A stretch of DNA of 64,000 bases from assembly GCA_036676295.1 (NCBI GenBank), contig JAKFDE010000027.1:248001-312000 (forward strand), read 5' to 3'. The DNA is from UBA4416 sp036676295. Its GTDB lineage: Bacteria > Bacteroidota > Bacteroidia > B-17B0 > Aurantibacillaceae. Shown here in pieces: positions 32,884 through 40,549 of this stretch (position 1 is the stretch's first letter; each line of letters opens with the position of its first letter). The notes beneath the pieces were generated by a model. The model searched no databases, was not told where the DNA came from, and worked only from the letters and a program-made list of their open reading frames with translations. Position numbers and translations under genes: made by a program.

Positions 32884-33318
32884 TTAGCGGTGCAAAAACG
32901 TTAACCCTTTTGTTAAACCCAATGACAATTCAAGTACAGTGGTAGTTTCTAACATTCTTTTTAATTCATTGCGAACAACCTTAAATTTATCATGAACGGG
33001 ACAAGGTTGCTTTTCAGAACATTCCTTAAAACCTAATCCGCAGCCTTTGTAAATAGCGTCTCCATCAATTGCCATTACAATTTGACTCAATTTTATTTTG
33101 GTCATTTCCTTTTTATCAATCTCAAAACCTCCATGTGGACCTTTAACGGAATCAATAATGTTATTTCTAGACAATTGTTGTAATATTTTTGCAGTATACG
33201 CTTCCGGAGAATCGATTTCTTTTGAAATATCTTTAAGCCCTACCCGATTATCCTGGTTAGATTGCACCGCAATATAAATTGTAGCTCTTATGGCATATTC
33301 ACAAGCTTTTGAAAACAT
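32884..33318 (-). CDS. Rrf2-family iron-sulphur transcription regulator (NsrR/IscR-like)
   Basis: 144 residues. A winged-helix N-terminal domain (MFSKACEYAIRATIYIA, GLKDISKEIDSPEAYTAKIL, GPHGGFEI) is the classical Rrf2 start. Three cysteines, Cys93, Cys100 and Cys106 (C-x6-C-x5-C), form the usual [2Fe-2S]/[4Fe-4S] ligand set, so the regulator should sense NO, oxygen or cluster status. A shared 23-bp sequence upstream of this gene and the hemerythrin operon suggests autoregulation and control of that operon. Confidence 0.93.
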   Translation of the reverse strand: MFSKACEYAIRATIYIAVQSNQDNRVGLKDISKEIDSPEAYTAKILQQLSRNNIIDSVKGPHGGFEIDKKEMTKIKLSQIVMAIDGDAIYKGCGLGFKECSEKQPCPVHDKFKVVRNELKRMLETTTVLELSLGLTKGLTFLHR

Positions 33319-33360
33319 AGAAATGATATTTCAATACAAATCTAACAAATAACTATTAAA

Positions 33361-33383
33361 AGACCAAATTATCCTTTATTATT
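33361..33383 (-). promoter_or_regulatory. Candidate Rrf2 operator upstream of the Rrf2 gene
   Basis: AGACC-N5-ATCCTTTATTATT, identical outside the five-base centre to 32851-32873. It lies 43 bp before the Rrf2 ATG on the same strand orientation, as expected for autoregulation. Confidence 0.65.
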
Positions 33384-33402
33384 TGACTCTAATAGAATTA
33401 AA

Positions 33403-34056
33403 TCAATTTAAATATTCATTTTGAGGTTTCTTTGGTACTGATGATTTAGACGTGAAAATTATAACTTGAATGATAAGCCCTATAATAATTATAAGGGCCC
33501 AATCAAATTGATTTAATAACGTGGAAAAAGAAACTATTTTTCGGGAAGCCTCATTCAGTTTTTTTCCGGTAGATATTTGTATTTCAGTTAACTTATCTAA
33601 TTGTACCAAAGACGTGTTAAGTGATTTTTCATGTAATTTAAGTAAGTGAATTTTTAACTCTTTGTTAGTTGATATGAGGTATTTTTGTTCGAAACACACC
33701 ATCAATAAAATGTTTTTTTTAAATTCCTGAAATTGAATATTTTCGTTTTTCGTCAACTTCGTTTTTTCATAATTAGTTAAAAGCAACGAAATACCTAATT
33801 CATCATTTTTGAAAGCTTCATTAATTCCCTCTACATTTTGATTGACGAGTTTCATTTTTCTATCATACAATATCTTGGCAAATTTGTAAATATAATCTTG
33901 CGCAATCAATCTATCCGAATACATTTCAGAAAACAATTTACCCATTTGATTAATTTTTTCATTGTATGTATTAGAACTCAATACAACAAGAAAAAATACG
34001 GCAATTAACAGAATTGTGATCCTACCTTTATGTCGGATATTGTACAATATATTCAT
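33403..34056 (-). CDS. Membrane protein with MCP-type four-helix-bundle sensory domain
   Basis: About 217 residues with the ATG at 34056 (MNILYNIRHKG). A transmembrane helix (ITILLIAVFFLVVLSSNTY) opens the protein, a periplasmic four-helix-bundle ligand domain of the 4HB_MCP type covers about 35-185, and a second helix (FDWALIIIIGLIIQVIIF) is followed by a short cytoplasmic tail. There is no signalling domain of its own, so it must pass its signal to another protein, or it is a degenerate chemoreceptor. It is the last gene of a run that also encodes two Rnk-like proteins. Confidence 0.72.
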   Translation of the reverse strand: MNILYNIRHKGRITILLIAVFFLVVLSSNTYNEKINQMGKLFSEMYSDRLIAQDYIYKFAKILYDRKMKLVNQNVEGINEAFKNDELGISLLLTNYEKTKLTKNENIQFQEFKKNILLMVCFEQKYLISTNKELKIHLLKLHEKSLNTSLVQLDKLTEIQISTGKKLNEASRKIVSFSTLLNQFDWALIIIIGLIIQVIIFTSKSSVPKKPQNEYLN

Positions 34057-34067
34057 AACCAAAATTA

Positions 34068-34427
34068 TTAATTAAGCACTTTAAGGATTTTAAGATATTT
34101 AGTACCAGACTGCATTTTCCAGATGAATTGATCCCTTTCTTTAAATCCAATTAATGCAATACTTATTGGAGCAAGAATAGAAATTTTTCGTTGTCCAAGA
34201 TCTGCTTCTTCAGGAAGCACAATTTGCATACGAATTGGTTTATTGACTGATTCATCCATAAATTCAACCGTAGAATTTAAACTAACTACATTTTTTTGTA
34301 AAACCTCGTCTTTGACGATTTCTGCTTTAGCTAATTCCTCTCCTAATTGTCTTACTTCCGGAGTTTTGTGTTTTGTAATTAAATTGTAAAGTATTTTAAA
34401 TACTGATTCAGAAATGATTGGTTTCAT
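34068..34427 (-). CDS. Rnk/GreA-B C-terminal-domain-like protein (copy A)
   Basis: 119 residues. MKPIISESVFKILYNLI is followed by an N-terminal helical segment, and the C-terminal half (VVSLNSTVEF, MQIVLPEEADLGQRKISILAPISIALIG) is the GreA/GreB C-terminal fold used by Rnk, which binds RNA polymerase. It lacks the coiled-coil finger of true Gre factors. It may modulate transcription or nucleotide metabolism. It lies 62 bp after its paralogue and 11 bp before the 4HB membrane protein gene, so the set is likely one operon. Confidence 0.85.
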   Translation of the reverse strand: MKPIISESVFKILYNLITKHKTPEVRQLGEELAKAEIVKDEVLQKNVVSLNSTVEFMDESVNKPIRMQIVLPEEADLGQRKISILAPISIALIGFKERDQFIWKMQSGTKYLKILKVLN

Positions 34428-34489
34428 AGCATTTTGTATTGAATAATTATTTTTTAAAATTATATAACCTCACTAAATAAAATGATGAT

Positions 34490-34852
34490 TTAATAATTAT
34501 GTACTTTAAGTATCGTTAAATTCTTAAGGCCGGAAGGCATTTTCCAAGTAAATCTGTCTGTTTCTCTAAATCCCAATAGCGCAATACTAATAGGAGATAA
34601 TATTGATATTTTTCTTTGCTTAAGATCTGCTTCTTCTGGAAGCACAATTTGCAAACGCATTGGTTTTTTTAAAGAAGAACTAATAAACTCTACAATTGAA
34701 TACAAACTAACAATTTTTGAATCTAGAAAATTATCCTTTACTATTTTGGCTTTAGATAATTCTTCTCCTAATGGTTTTATCTCTAACGTTTTTTTTCTTT
34801 TGATCAGATTACTAAGAATTTTGTAAACTGTTTCTGAAATGATTGGTTTCAT
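34490..34852 (-). CDS. Rnk/GreA-B C-terminal-domain-like protein (copy B)
   Basis: About 120 residues with the ATG at 34852 (MKPIISETVYKIL), chosen by match to copy A; an ATG at 34861 is possible. It is highly similar to copy A across its length (MKPIISE.V.KIL, VLPEEADL.QRKISIL.PISIAL.GF) and so arose by tandem duplication. Changes at Lys-rich positions suggest divergence of surface charge. A possible 45-residue gene precedes it. Confidence 0.83.
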   Translation of the reverse strand: MKPIISETVYKILSNLIKRKKTLEIKPLGEELSKAKIVKDNFLDSKIVSLYSIVEFISSSLKKPMRLQIVLPEEADLKQRKISILSPISIALLGFRETDRFTWKMPSGLKNLTILKVHNY

Positions 34853-34889
34853 GATCTTCATATTAAAATTGATTTTATATATTTTTAAA

Positions 34890-35027
34890 TTAAAAGGGAT
34901 AAACATGATCAGCATTAAGGCTATTGATTATACACTTAACTTTTTTAAACTGTTCAACTTTATATTCGTGCTTTTTTACAGACTCATCAAATTTTTTAAT
35001 GAGTCTCTTTATTTGTGACTTATTCAT
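34890..35027 (-). CDS. Possible 45-residue Lys-rich small protein
   Basis: An ATG complementary to 35025-35027 opens MNKSQIKRLIKKFDESVKKH and continues EYKVEQFKKVKCIINSLNADHVYPF to a TAA at 34890-34892. The composition (Lys-rich amphipathic helix) is protein-like and the frame fits the gap upstream of copy B with 37 bp between. There is no family and no independent proof, so it may be chance. Confidence 0.45.
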   Translation of the reverse strand: MNKSQIKRLIKKFDESVKKHEYKVEQFKKVKCIINSLNADHVYPF

Positions 35028-35057
35028 CGTGTTTCATTTGGATTACTAGTGCCGATT

Positions 35058-35206
35058 TATTTACGACATAAATAGTTACGCTATGTACTCATCATAATGC
35101 TTCGCATTAATGATAAAAAAGTGAATACCGTAATTTTTTGCTAAAAGAGAGTTACTCTTTCCCCGCTGAATCAGTGTTGCGGGGCCTAGTTAATAAAGGC
35201 TTTATT
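35058..35206. other. Hairpin-dense stretch in the 518-bp gap between the Rnk-like operon and terC
   Basis: No gene is seen from 35028 to 35545. Five inverted repeats cluster here: TATTTA/TAAATA (35058-35074), ATCATAATGC/GCATTAATGAT (35091-35114, one bulge), AAAGAG/CTCTTT (35144-35160), CCCCGC/GCGGGG (35161-35184) and AATAAA/TTTATT (35192-35206). The CCCCGC stem is the only GC-rich spot in the gap. It may be a small RNA or leader RNA. A further perfect palindrome, AAAGATCGATCTTT, lies at 35355-35368. The rest is AT-rich. Confidence 0.4.
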
Positions 35207-35545
35207 ATTTGAAGAAAAAACAAGTTTACTTCTTCCTATAGATGGAAAATAAGTTAATAATTTCAATATGATATTAATATTACTCATTTTTTACAATACG
35301 ATAAAAGTACAAAATTATTTTACTGAAATTTATTTTTAACCTTTAATAACTAAAAAAGATCGATCTTTATAGAATACTGTTGTATTCGTCGTTTCAAAAG
35401 TTTTTTATTTAATTGATATTTTAACTGTAAATAGCATTAAACAAAGCTTAAAAAAAGCTAAAATGTAAATCTTTTTCATTCTTTAAGTGGTGAATTAGCG
35501 GGAAATAATGAAATTTGAAAACAAAAAATCACATTTACTTAAACT

Positions 35546-36241
35546 ATGCTTATAGAAGCCTTAATACCATTATTATCACTAATTGCTTTAGAAGTAATTT
35601 TAGGAATAGATAATATCATTTTTATTTCAATACTTGCCGATAAATTGCCCGCTGATCAAAGAGACAAACTTAGATATTGGGGAATAGGCCTGGCAATGCT
35701 TATTAGATTATGCTTATTAGGATTTATTTCATGGATCTTAAAACTTGATGCAACGCTATTTAGTGCATTTGATATAGATTTCACAGGAAAAGGATTGATC
35801 CTTATTTTAGGTGGCATATTTCTTTTATATAAAAGCACAAAAGAAATATTTCATAATACTGAAGAAAAAAACAGTAATGAAATAGGTTCTATTAAAAAAG
35901 GAAGCTTTAAAAAATTACTATCCGAAATAATTATACTTGATCTGGTATTTTCTATTGATTCAATTATTACGGCTGTAGGGATGGTTCAAGAACTTTGGAT
36001 AATGTATGTGGCGGTAATCACTGCTGTTCTTATTATGCTAATTGCATCAAAACCGATTAGTCATTTTATACAAAAACATCCTTCCTTTAAAATATTAGCG
36101 CTTTGTTTTCTAATGATGATCGGAATTTCTTTAATAGCGGAAGGGCTACATTTTGCCATCCCTAAAGGCTATATCTATTTTTCTATGGCTTTTGCCTTTT
36201 TAGTAGATATTATACAAATGAAGAAATTAAAAAACCATTAA
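35546..36241 (+). CDS. TerC-family integral membrane protein
   Basis: 231 residues with about seven hydrophobic helices. The TerC signature Asp residues lie in LEVILGIDNIIFISILA and DLVFSIDSIITAVG, separated by an acidic cytoplasmic loop (FHNTEEKN). TerC proteins take part in metal (Mn/Te) handling and in supplying cations to exported proteins. It is not near tellurite-resistance genes. The unusually long upstream gap contains the hairpin-dense stretch and may hold a leader, although the yybP-ykoY manganese riboswitch consensus was not found. Confidence 0.93.
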   Translation: MLIEALIPLLSLIALEVILGIDNIIFISILADKLPADQRDKLRYWGIGLAMLIRLCLLGFISWILKLDATLFSAFDIDFTGKGLILILGGIFLLYKSTKEIFHNTEEKNSNEIGSIKKGSFKKLLSEIIILDLVFSIDSIITAVGMVQELWIMYVAVITAVLIMLIASKPISHFIQKHPSFKILALCFLMMIGISLIAEGLHFAIPKGYIYFSMAFAFLVDIIQMKKLKNH

Positions 36242-36257
36242 TACATTCAACTTCTTT

Positions 36258-36743
36258 CTATTCAAAGTATGTGTTAAATGTTTTAAAAGAAGATATTAAT
36301 TCATCAAAGATGTGTGATGCCTCATCACTATTTTTGGATTGATTTAATTCGTCTACTTTAGCAATATAAGGCAATAACCATTTATGTAGTTCATCATGAG
36401 CCTTACCTTCCATTGTACAATTTGAAGTTAAAAGATCAATATTTTTCTTTAAGCTACCTCCAAGTCGAGTAAAATCATTTAATTCTGAATGTCGAGTTTC
36501 GGAAAAGTGATCAACATCTGTTTCCATATAACGGATATACTGCAACATTTCAGGAACTACTTTCCATTTAGCGCCGTTGTTTAATTCAATAGCATCACTT
36601 TCAGAGTGCTGATGTTCATTACTCTTTGACTCAGACTGTGTTTCAACCTGAGTAGTGGCGTTGTCGCTTTTAGTTTCGGAAATATTACAACTATAGTTTA
36701 CTCCTAAAATAACTATGGTTAAAATTGCAATTGATTTTTTCAT
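36258..36743 (-). CDS. His/Glu-rich lipoprotein, possibly metal-binding helical bundle
   Basis: 161 residues. The signal peptide ends in a lipobox VNYSC (Cys19). A Ser/Glu-rich linker with NEHQHSES follows, then mostly helices with CTMEGKAHDELHKWLLPY (residues 109-126), which holds Cys, Met and two His on one helix and looks like a metal or haem site. I have seen relatives next to NO/oxygen-stress genes in Bacteroidota, but no function is known. It is convergent with terC, 16 bp apart. Palindromes lie upstream at 36832-36890. Confidence 0.65.
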   Translation of the reverse strand: MKKSIAILTIVILGVNYSCNISETKSDNATTQVETQSESKSNEHQHSESDAIELNNGAKWKVVPEMLQYIRYMETDVDHFSETRHSELNDFTRLGGSLKKNIDLLTSNCTMEGKAHDELHKWLLPYIAKVDELNQSKNSDEASHIFDELISSFKTFNTYFE

Positions 36744-36831
36744 TTGTATTAATTTAATTATAAAGACTCATAAAACTTTTATTCAAGAGGTGGGGTTAGT
36801 GAAACAATACTTTCATAATTGAACTCAAATG

Positions 36832-36890
36832 TATAAACGTTTATATTGTAACATCATTGATTTAACAAATATTAAATATGATTTAAATCA
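36832..36890. promoter_or_regulatory. Two palindromes upstream of the His-rich lipoprotein gene
   Basis: TATAAACGTTTATA (36832-36845) and TGATTTAAATCA (36879-36890) are perfect palindromes 89-147 bp upstream of the gene. The second resembles Crp/Fnr-family half-sites (TGA...TCA), but is too short to assign. The 290 bp between 36744 and the tRNA otherwise contain no gene. Confidence 0.4.
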
Positions 36891-36994
36891 GACTGTAATA
36901 GCATAAAATGAAACAAAGCACTTGGTACGCTTCGTTATTTGTATTATCCATCAAGCCCTTGAAAACGAAAAAGCTCAGGTCATTCCGAAAAACA

Positions 36995-37019
36995 AAAGCC
37001 CCGCTTTTAGCGGGGCTTT
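36995..37019 (-). terminator. Terminator downstream of tRNA-Ser
   Basis: AAAGCCCCGC and GCGGGGCTTT form a ten-base stem around TTTTA. On the minus strand it is followed by TTTTGTTTTT and sits 15 bp past the tRNA. Confidence 0.8.
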
Positions 37020-37033
37020 ATTTCATTCGTCTG

Positions 37034-37120
37034 CGGAGAGGGTGGGATTCGAACCCACGATACAGTTACCCGTATACAAACTTTCCAGGCTTGCTCGTTC
37101 GACCACTCTGACACCTCTCC
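37034..37120 (-). tRNA. tRNA-Ser (anticodon GGA)
   Basis: Read on the minus strand it begins GGAGAGGTGTCAGAGTGGTC and ends with the matching CCTCTCC plus discriminator G, the identity base of serine tRNAs. The anticodon arm is CAAGC-CTGGAAA-GTTTG, giving anticodon GGA (reads UCC/UCU). A long variable arm (TATACGGG to the T arm) is as expected for serine. GTGGGTTCGAATCCCAC is the T arm. The 3' CCA is not encoded. Apparent proteins of about 70-100 residues across this spot are false. Confidence 0.95.
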
Positions 37121-37177
37121 TGATTTGTGGGCGTAAATGTAAGCTACCTAAACGGATAATACAAGCTAATATCAGAA

Positions 37178-38365
37178 TTAAAAATCCTGATAGATCAAAT
37201 ATTTTTTACGGATTTCCTTAAAAATATTAATATCTGCCTGCCAGGATTCCACAATTTTATTTGTTTCTAGTTTAGAAATGATCTGTTCTTTCAATAGTTC
37301 ATTTCCAACATGATAATTGAAGTTTTTATCAAAAAATACAGCTTGTTTATCAGGCGTTTGATAGTAAAACAAAGACACCCAACTAATATCGATCGCTCTT
37401 TTTTGAAGTGTAGTATGAAACAATGGCCTTAAGTCAACGCCATAGCATAAGGTATCCTGATATTTTGGTTTTTTAGAAATAGTTGTTGATACCGGAGTAA
37501 AATTAAATCTGAATGTAGCAGATGTGGGACTACCTAAAACCTGAAATGGGAAATCAGTGCCTCTTCCTAAACTCATGATCGTTCCTTCAAACAAACCTAA
37601 ACTTGGGTATAATAATACAGCTGTATCATTTGGTAAATTTGGTGATGGCTTTACCGGTAAACCTGAAACAAACTTTGTTCGATCATAATTTTTTAGTGAA
37701 ATAACTGTCAATTTACATTTTACTTTATTTTTAAGCCAACCTTCTCCGTTTAACATTTGAGCATACTCGCCACATGTCATCCCATATACAATTGGCACAT
37801 TATGCATTCCCAAAAAAGATTTGTATTTATCTGTCATTACCGGTCCATCAATATAAAAACCATTAGGGTTTGGTCTGTCCAGAATGATCAATTCTTTTTT
37901 ATTCTCAGCACATGCTTCCATGACATAAGCCATAGTAGAAATATAAGTGTAAAAACGCACGCCAACATCCTGTATATCATAAACAACAACATCAACTCCT
38001 TTTAGATCTTCTTTAGTCGGTTTTTTATGCGAACCGTATAAAGAAACAACCGTAATATTGGTTTTTGTGTCTTTTCCGCTTTTTACTTTTTCTCCTGCAT
38101 CAGCGGTACCTCTAAAACCATGTTCAGGGCCAAAAATTTTTACGATTTTTACTTTATGCTTCAATAAAGTATCCACTAAATGTTTATTGCCAATAACCCC
38201 CGAAGCATTGGTAACAATGGCAACTTTTTTGTTTTTAAATTTAGGGAGATACAGATCCGTTTGTTGAGCACCCGTTGTAATAGATGTGTAAGGTTGGATG
38301 CCAACTTGAGAAAATGAATAATAATGACTGAAAAAAATTAGACTGAAAAACAAATAAAATCTCAT
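37178..38365 (-). CDS. Exo-beta-N-acetylmuramidase NamZ-like (DUF1343)
   Basis: 395 residues with a signal peptide (MRFYLFFSLIFFSHYYSFSQ). The DUF1343 core is present: LPKFKNKKVAIVTNASGVIG, IFGPEHGFRGTADAGEKV with the proposed catalytic Glu, VVYDIQDVGVRFYTYISTM and LDRPNPNG, then a C-terminal domain with LGRGTDFPFQVLG. From work on B. subtilis NamZ, these enzymes remove N-acetylmuramic acid from the non-reducing end of peptidoglycan fragments; this function is transferred by family. It is exported, so it would act in cell-wall turnover or salvage. Divergent from an FtsX-like gene. Confidence 0.88.
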   Translation of the reverse strand: MRFYLFFSLIFFSHYYSFSQVGIQPYTSITTGAQQTDLYLPKFKNKKVAIVTNASGVIGNKHLVDTLLKHKVKIVKIFGPEHGFRGTADAGEKVKSGKDTKTNITVVSLYGSHKKPTKEDLKGVDVVVYDIQDVGVRFYTYISTMAYVMEACAENKKELIILDRPNPNGFYIDGPVMTDKYKSFLGMHNVPIVYGMTCGEYAQMLNGEGWLKNKVKCKLTVISLKNYDRTKFVSGLPVKPSPNLPNDTAVLLYPSLGLFEGTIMSLGRGTDFPFQVLGSPTSATFRFNFTPVSTTISKKPKYQDTLCYGVDLRPLFHTTLQKRAIDISWVSLFYYQTPDKQAVFFDKNFNYHVGNELLKEQIISKLETNKIVESWQADINIFKEIRKKYLIYQDF

Positions 38366-38400
38366 AGAATAGTTTAGATTTACATTGTAAATATAATCAT

Positions 38401-39672
38401 TTGAATTTCTCTAACTACATAGCTCAACGGATATTAAAGCAAAATAACGTTAATGGCAGTATGTCTAGTCCTATTGTGAAAATAGGAATTACAGGAATTG
38501 CCTTAGGTGTGGCGGTGATGATCATAACCATGGCTGTTGTAACAGGCTTCCAACAACAGATCATTCATAAACTCACTACATTTACAGCTCATTTACAAAT
38601 TAATGATTACGACGAAAATCAATCCTTAGAACCCAACCCTATTTCATTAAAGGATTCTGTTTTAAAAATTATTTCTTCTGCACCAAACGTAAAGCATCTA
38701 CAGGCTTTTGCCACTAAAAATGGTATCCTGAAAACAAAGACGGAAAACGAAGGCATTGTTTTAAAAGGTGTTTCTTCTGACTATGATTGGGGTTACATCT
38801 CACCATACTTTTCAGAAGGTGGTCCTTTGCGTATTTCAAATGATTCGGTAAGTAAAAACATTGCGGTTTCTCAAACCCTGGCTAATAAGCTCAGCTTGAA
38901 GTTGAACCAAAAATTATTGGTGTACTTTATGACCAGAAAAAAACTGTCAGACACAACGATGAGTGGTCAAAACTACATTGATTACGAACCACGGGTTAAA
39001 GATTTTTATGTGAAGGGTATTTTTAATACCGGATTTTCAGACTTTGATAAAAACCTGGTTTTTGTTGATCTCAAACAAATTCAAAAATTAAATTACTGGG
39101 ACTCTAATCAGGTAGCAGGTTATGAAGTGTATTTAAAAGATTTTGATCAATTAGAAACTTCTGTTGAAACATTAAATGATGTGGTTGGTTATGATTATAC
39201 GGTATCATCAGTTAAAGAATTGCAAAGCTCTATTTTTAGTTGGTTGGAAATGATCGATGTAAATGCCGTTATTATCATTACACTCATGATCATTGTGGCA
39301 GCCATTAACATGATCTCGGCTCTATTGATCTTGATTATTGAACGCACTAATTTAATTGGTATTTTAAAAGCTTTAGGATCAACTAATACAAATGTAAGAG
39401 CTATATTTTTTTATGTCTCGGTTCAATTATTATTAAAAGGTTTACTGATTGGAAATATTATTGGAATAGGTTTTTGTTACCTCCAATTAAAATTTGGTTT
39501 TGCAACCCTCAATCCAACAACTTATTATCTGGAATTTGTGCCTATCAATTTATCCATTACACATATTGTATTGATAAATATTGGAACAATTATTACGTGT
39601 TTAATAATGATGTTATTACCAACCCTGATCATTAATAAGATCACTCCAATTAAAGCGATCAGGTTTAGTTAA
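38401..39672 (+). CDS. FtsX/LolE-like ABC transporter permease
   Basis: 423 residues. TTG at 38401 is the likely start (MNFSNYIAQRILKQNN), because no ATG or GTG lies in frame upstream and the opening matches family N-termini. One transmembrane helix near the start (IGITGIALGVAVMIITMAVV) is followed by a large periplasmic domain (about 55-275), then three helices in the FtsX region (VIIITLMIIVAAINMISALLIL and later). This is the MacB/LolE type of permease, which works with an ATPase encoded elsewhere, perhaps in lipoprotein release. No ATPase gene is adjacent. Confidence 0.9.
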   Translation: MNFSNYIAQRILKQNNVNGSMSSPIVKIGITGIALGVAVMIITMAVVTGFQQQIIHKLTTFTAHLQINDYDENQSLEPNPISLKDSVLKIISSAPNVKHLQAFATKNGILKTKTENEGIVLKGVSSDYDWGYISPYFSEGGPLRISNDSVSKNIAVSQTLANKLSLKLNQKLLVYFMTRKKLSDTTMSGQNYIDYEPRVKDFYVKGIFNTGFSDFDKNLVFVDLKQIQKLNYWDSNQVAGYEVYLKDFDQLETSVETLNDVVGYDYTVSSVKELQSSIFSWLEMIDVNAVIIITLMIIVAAINMISALLILIIERTNLIGILKALGSTNTNVRAIFFYVSVQLLLKGLLIGNIIGIGFCYLQLKFGFATLNPTTYYLEFVPINLSITHIVLINIGTIITCLIMMLLPTLIINKITPIKAIRFS

Positions 39673-39756
39673 GAAGAAATTTTTGTCACTTCAAGCGAAG
39701 CCGAGAAGCGGTCTAGCAAACGTCCATCATGTTCTCGCTACCTCACAATCCCGCTA

Positions 39757-39775
39757 AAAAATCCATTGGATTTTT
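39757..39775 (-). terminator. Terminator of the LytS/LytTR operon
   Basis: AAAAATCC and GGATTTTT form a short stem with an ATT loop, and the minus strand continues with T residues. It lies 19 bp past the regulator stop, between convergent genes. Confidence 0.65.
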
Positions 39776-39793
39776 ACAGTACTCAAACTAACA

Positions 39794-40549
39794 TCATTTA
39801 TCCAACCACAATTTAAATTCGTTTACTCTTTCCCGGCTAATGATAGCATAATCATCTTCTAGTAAAATAGAATTGATCTTCAATCGGCTATTAAAATAAG
39901 AACTCACTTTTTGAACGGCATTAATACTGATAATTACCTTTCTATTTATTCTCATAAATACATCCGGGGCAATAAGTGATTCTATTTGATCCAACGTATA
40001 ATCAACCGGATAACGTTTAGCTGCATGAGTAACCAAAAGCGTAACGCCATCTTCTGAAACAAAATGAGCGATCTCCTCTATCTTAATAGAAACAATACCA
40101 TCACCCATTTTAACCATAAAACGGTTTTTATATTGCTTGTTCAAATTTTGATACACATTAGAAATATTTTCTAACAGTATTGCATTTTGATTGATGGTTA
40201 TTTGTTTGAATTTATCTACAGCTTTTTTCAGTTCATCACTTCCAACAGGTTTTAATAAATAATCTACACTATTCAACTTAAATGCTTTAATAGCATACGT
40301 ATCATAGGCTGTTGTAAATATAACAGGAGTATTAATACTGATCTTTGAAAAAATATCAAAACTTAAGCCATCAGCTAAATGTACATCCACAAATAACAGG
40401 TCGGCCTTCATCCCATTTTTAAAAGCTTCCACACTTTTTTTCACAGAATCAAAAGTGGCAATAACATGTATAGTAGGATCTATCTTTTCTAATAAATTAC
40501 AAAGATGTTCAGCCGATAACTTTTCGTCTTCTATGATTATTGCATTCAT
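39794..40549 (-). CDS. LytTR-family response regulator
   Basis: 251 residues with the ATG at 40549 (MNAIIIEDEKLSAEHL), which overlaps the kinase stop in the ATGA form. The receiver (about 1-115) has Asp7/Asp9, phospho-acceptor Asp55 in LLFVDVHLADG, Thr in VIFTTAYD and Lys in YLLKPVG. The C-terminal LytTR DNA-binding domain (about 145-245) starts at RFMVKMGDGIVSIKIEEI and ends with SRERVNEFKLWL. It pairs with the kinase encoded immediately upstream. Confidence 0.93.
   Translation of the reverse strand: MNAIIIEDEKLSAEHLCNLLEKIDPTIHVIATFDSVKKSVEAFKNGMKADLLFVDVHLADGLSFDIFSKISINTPVIFTTAYDTYAIKAFKLNSVDYLLKPVGSDELKKAVDKFKQITINQNAILLENISNVYQNLNKQYKNRFMVKMGDGIVSIKIEEIAHFVSEDGVTLLVTHAAKRYPVDYTLDQIESLIAPDVFMRINRKVIISINAVQKVSSYFNSRLKINSILLEDDYAIISRERVNEFKLWLDK

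Noticed and set aside
35058..35545. yybP-ykoY manganese riboswitch in front of terC
   Set aside because: TerC genes often carry this riboswitch, so I looked for its GGGGAGUA-type core. The hairpin cluster does not contain it and ends 340 bp before the gene.
36908..37221. Two overlapping plus-strand reading frames of 67 and 99 codons with apparent VGFEPTIQLP-type sequence
   Set aside because: They cross a tRNA-Ser gene on the other strand and a terminator hairpin. The VGFEPT/DSNPR wording is the well-known false translation of tRNA-Ser genes.
39680..39756. Possible mobile-element scar with CGAAGCCGAGAAGCGG
   Set aside because: It is GC-richer than the surroundings and may be a dispersed repeat, but no inverted ends, target duplication or second copy is visible in the window.
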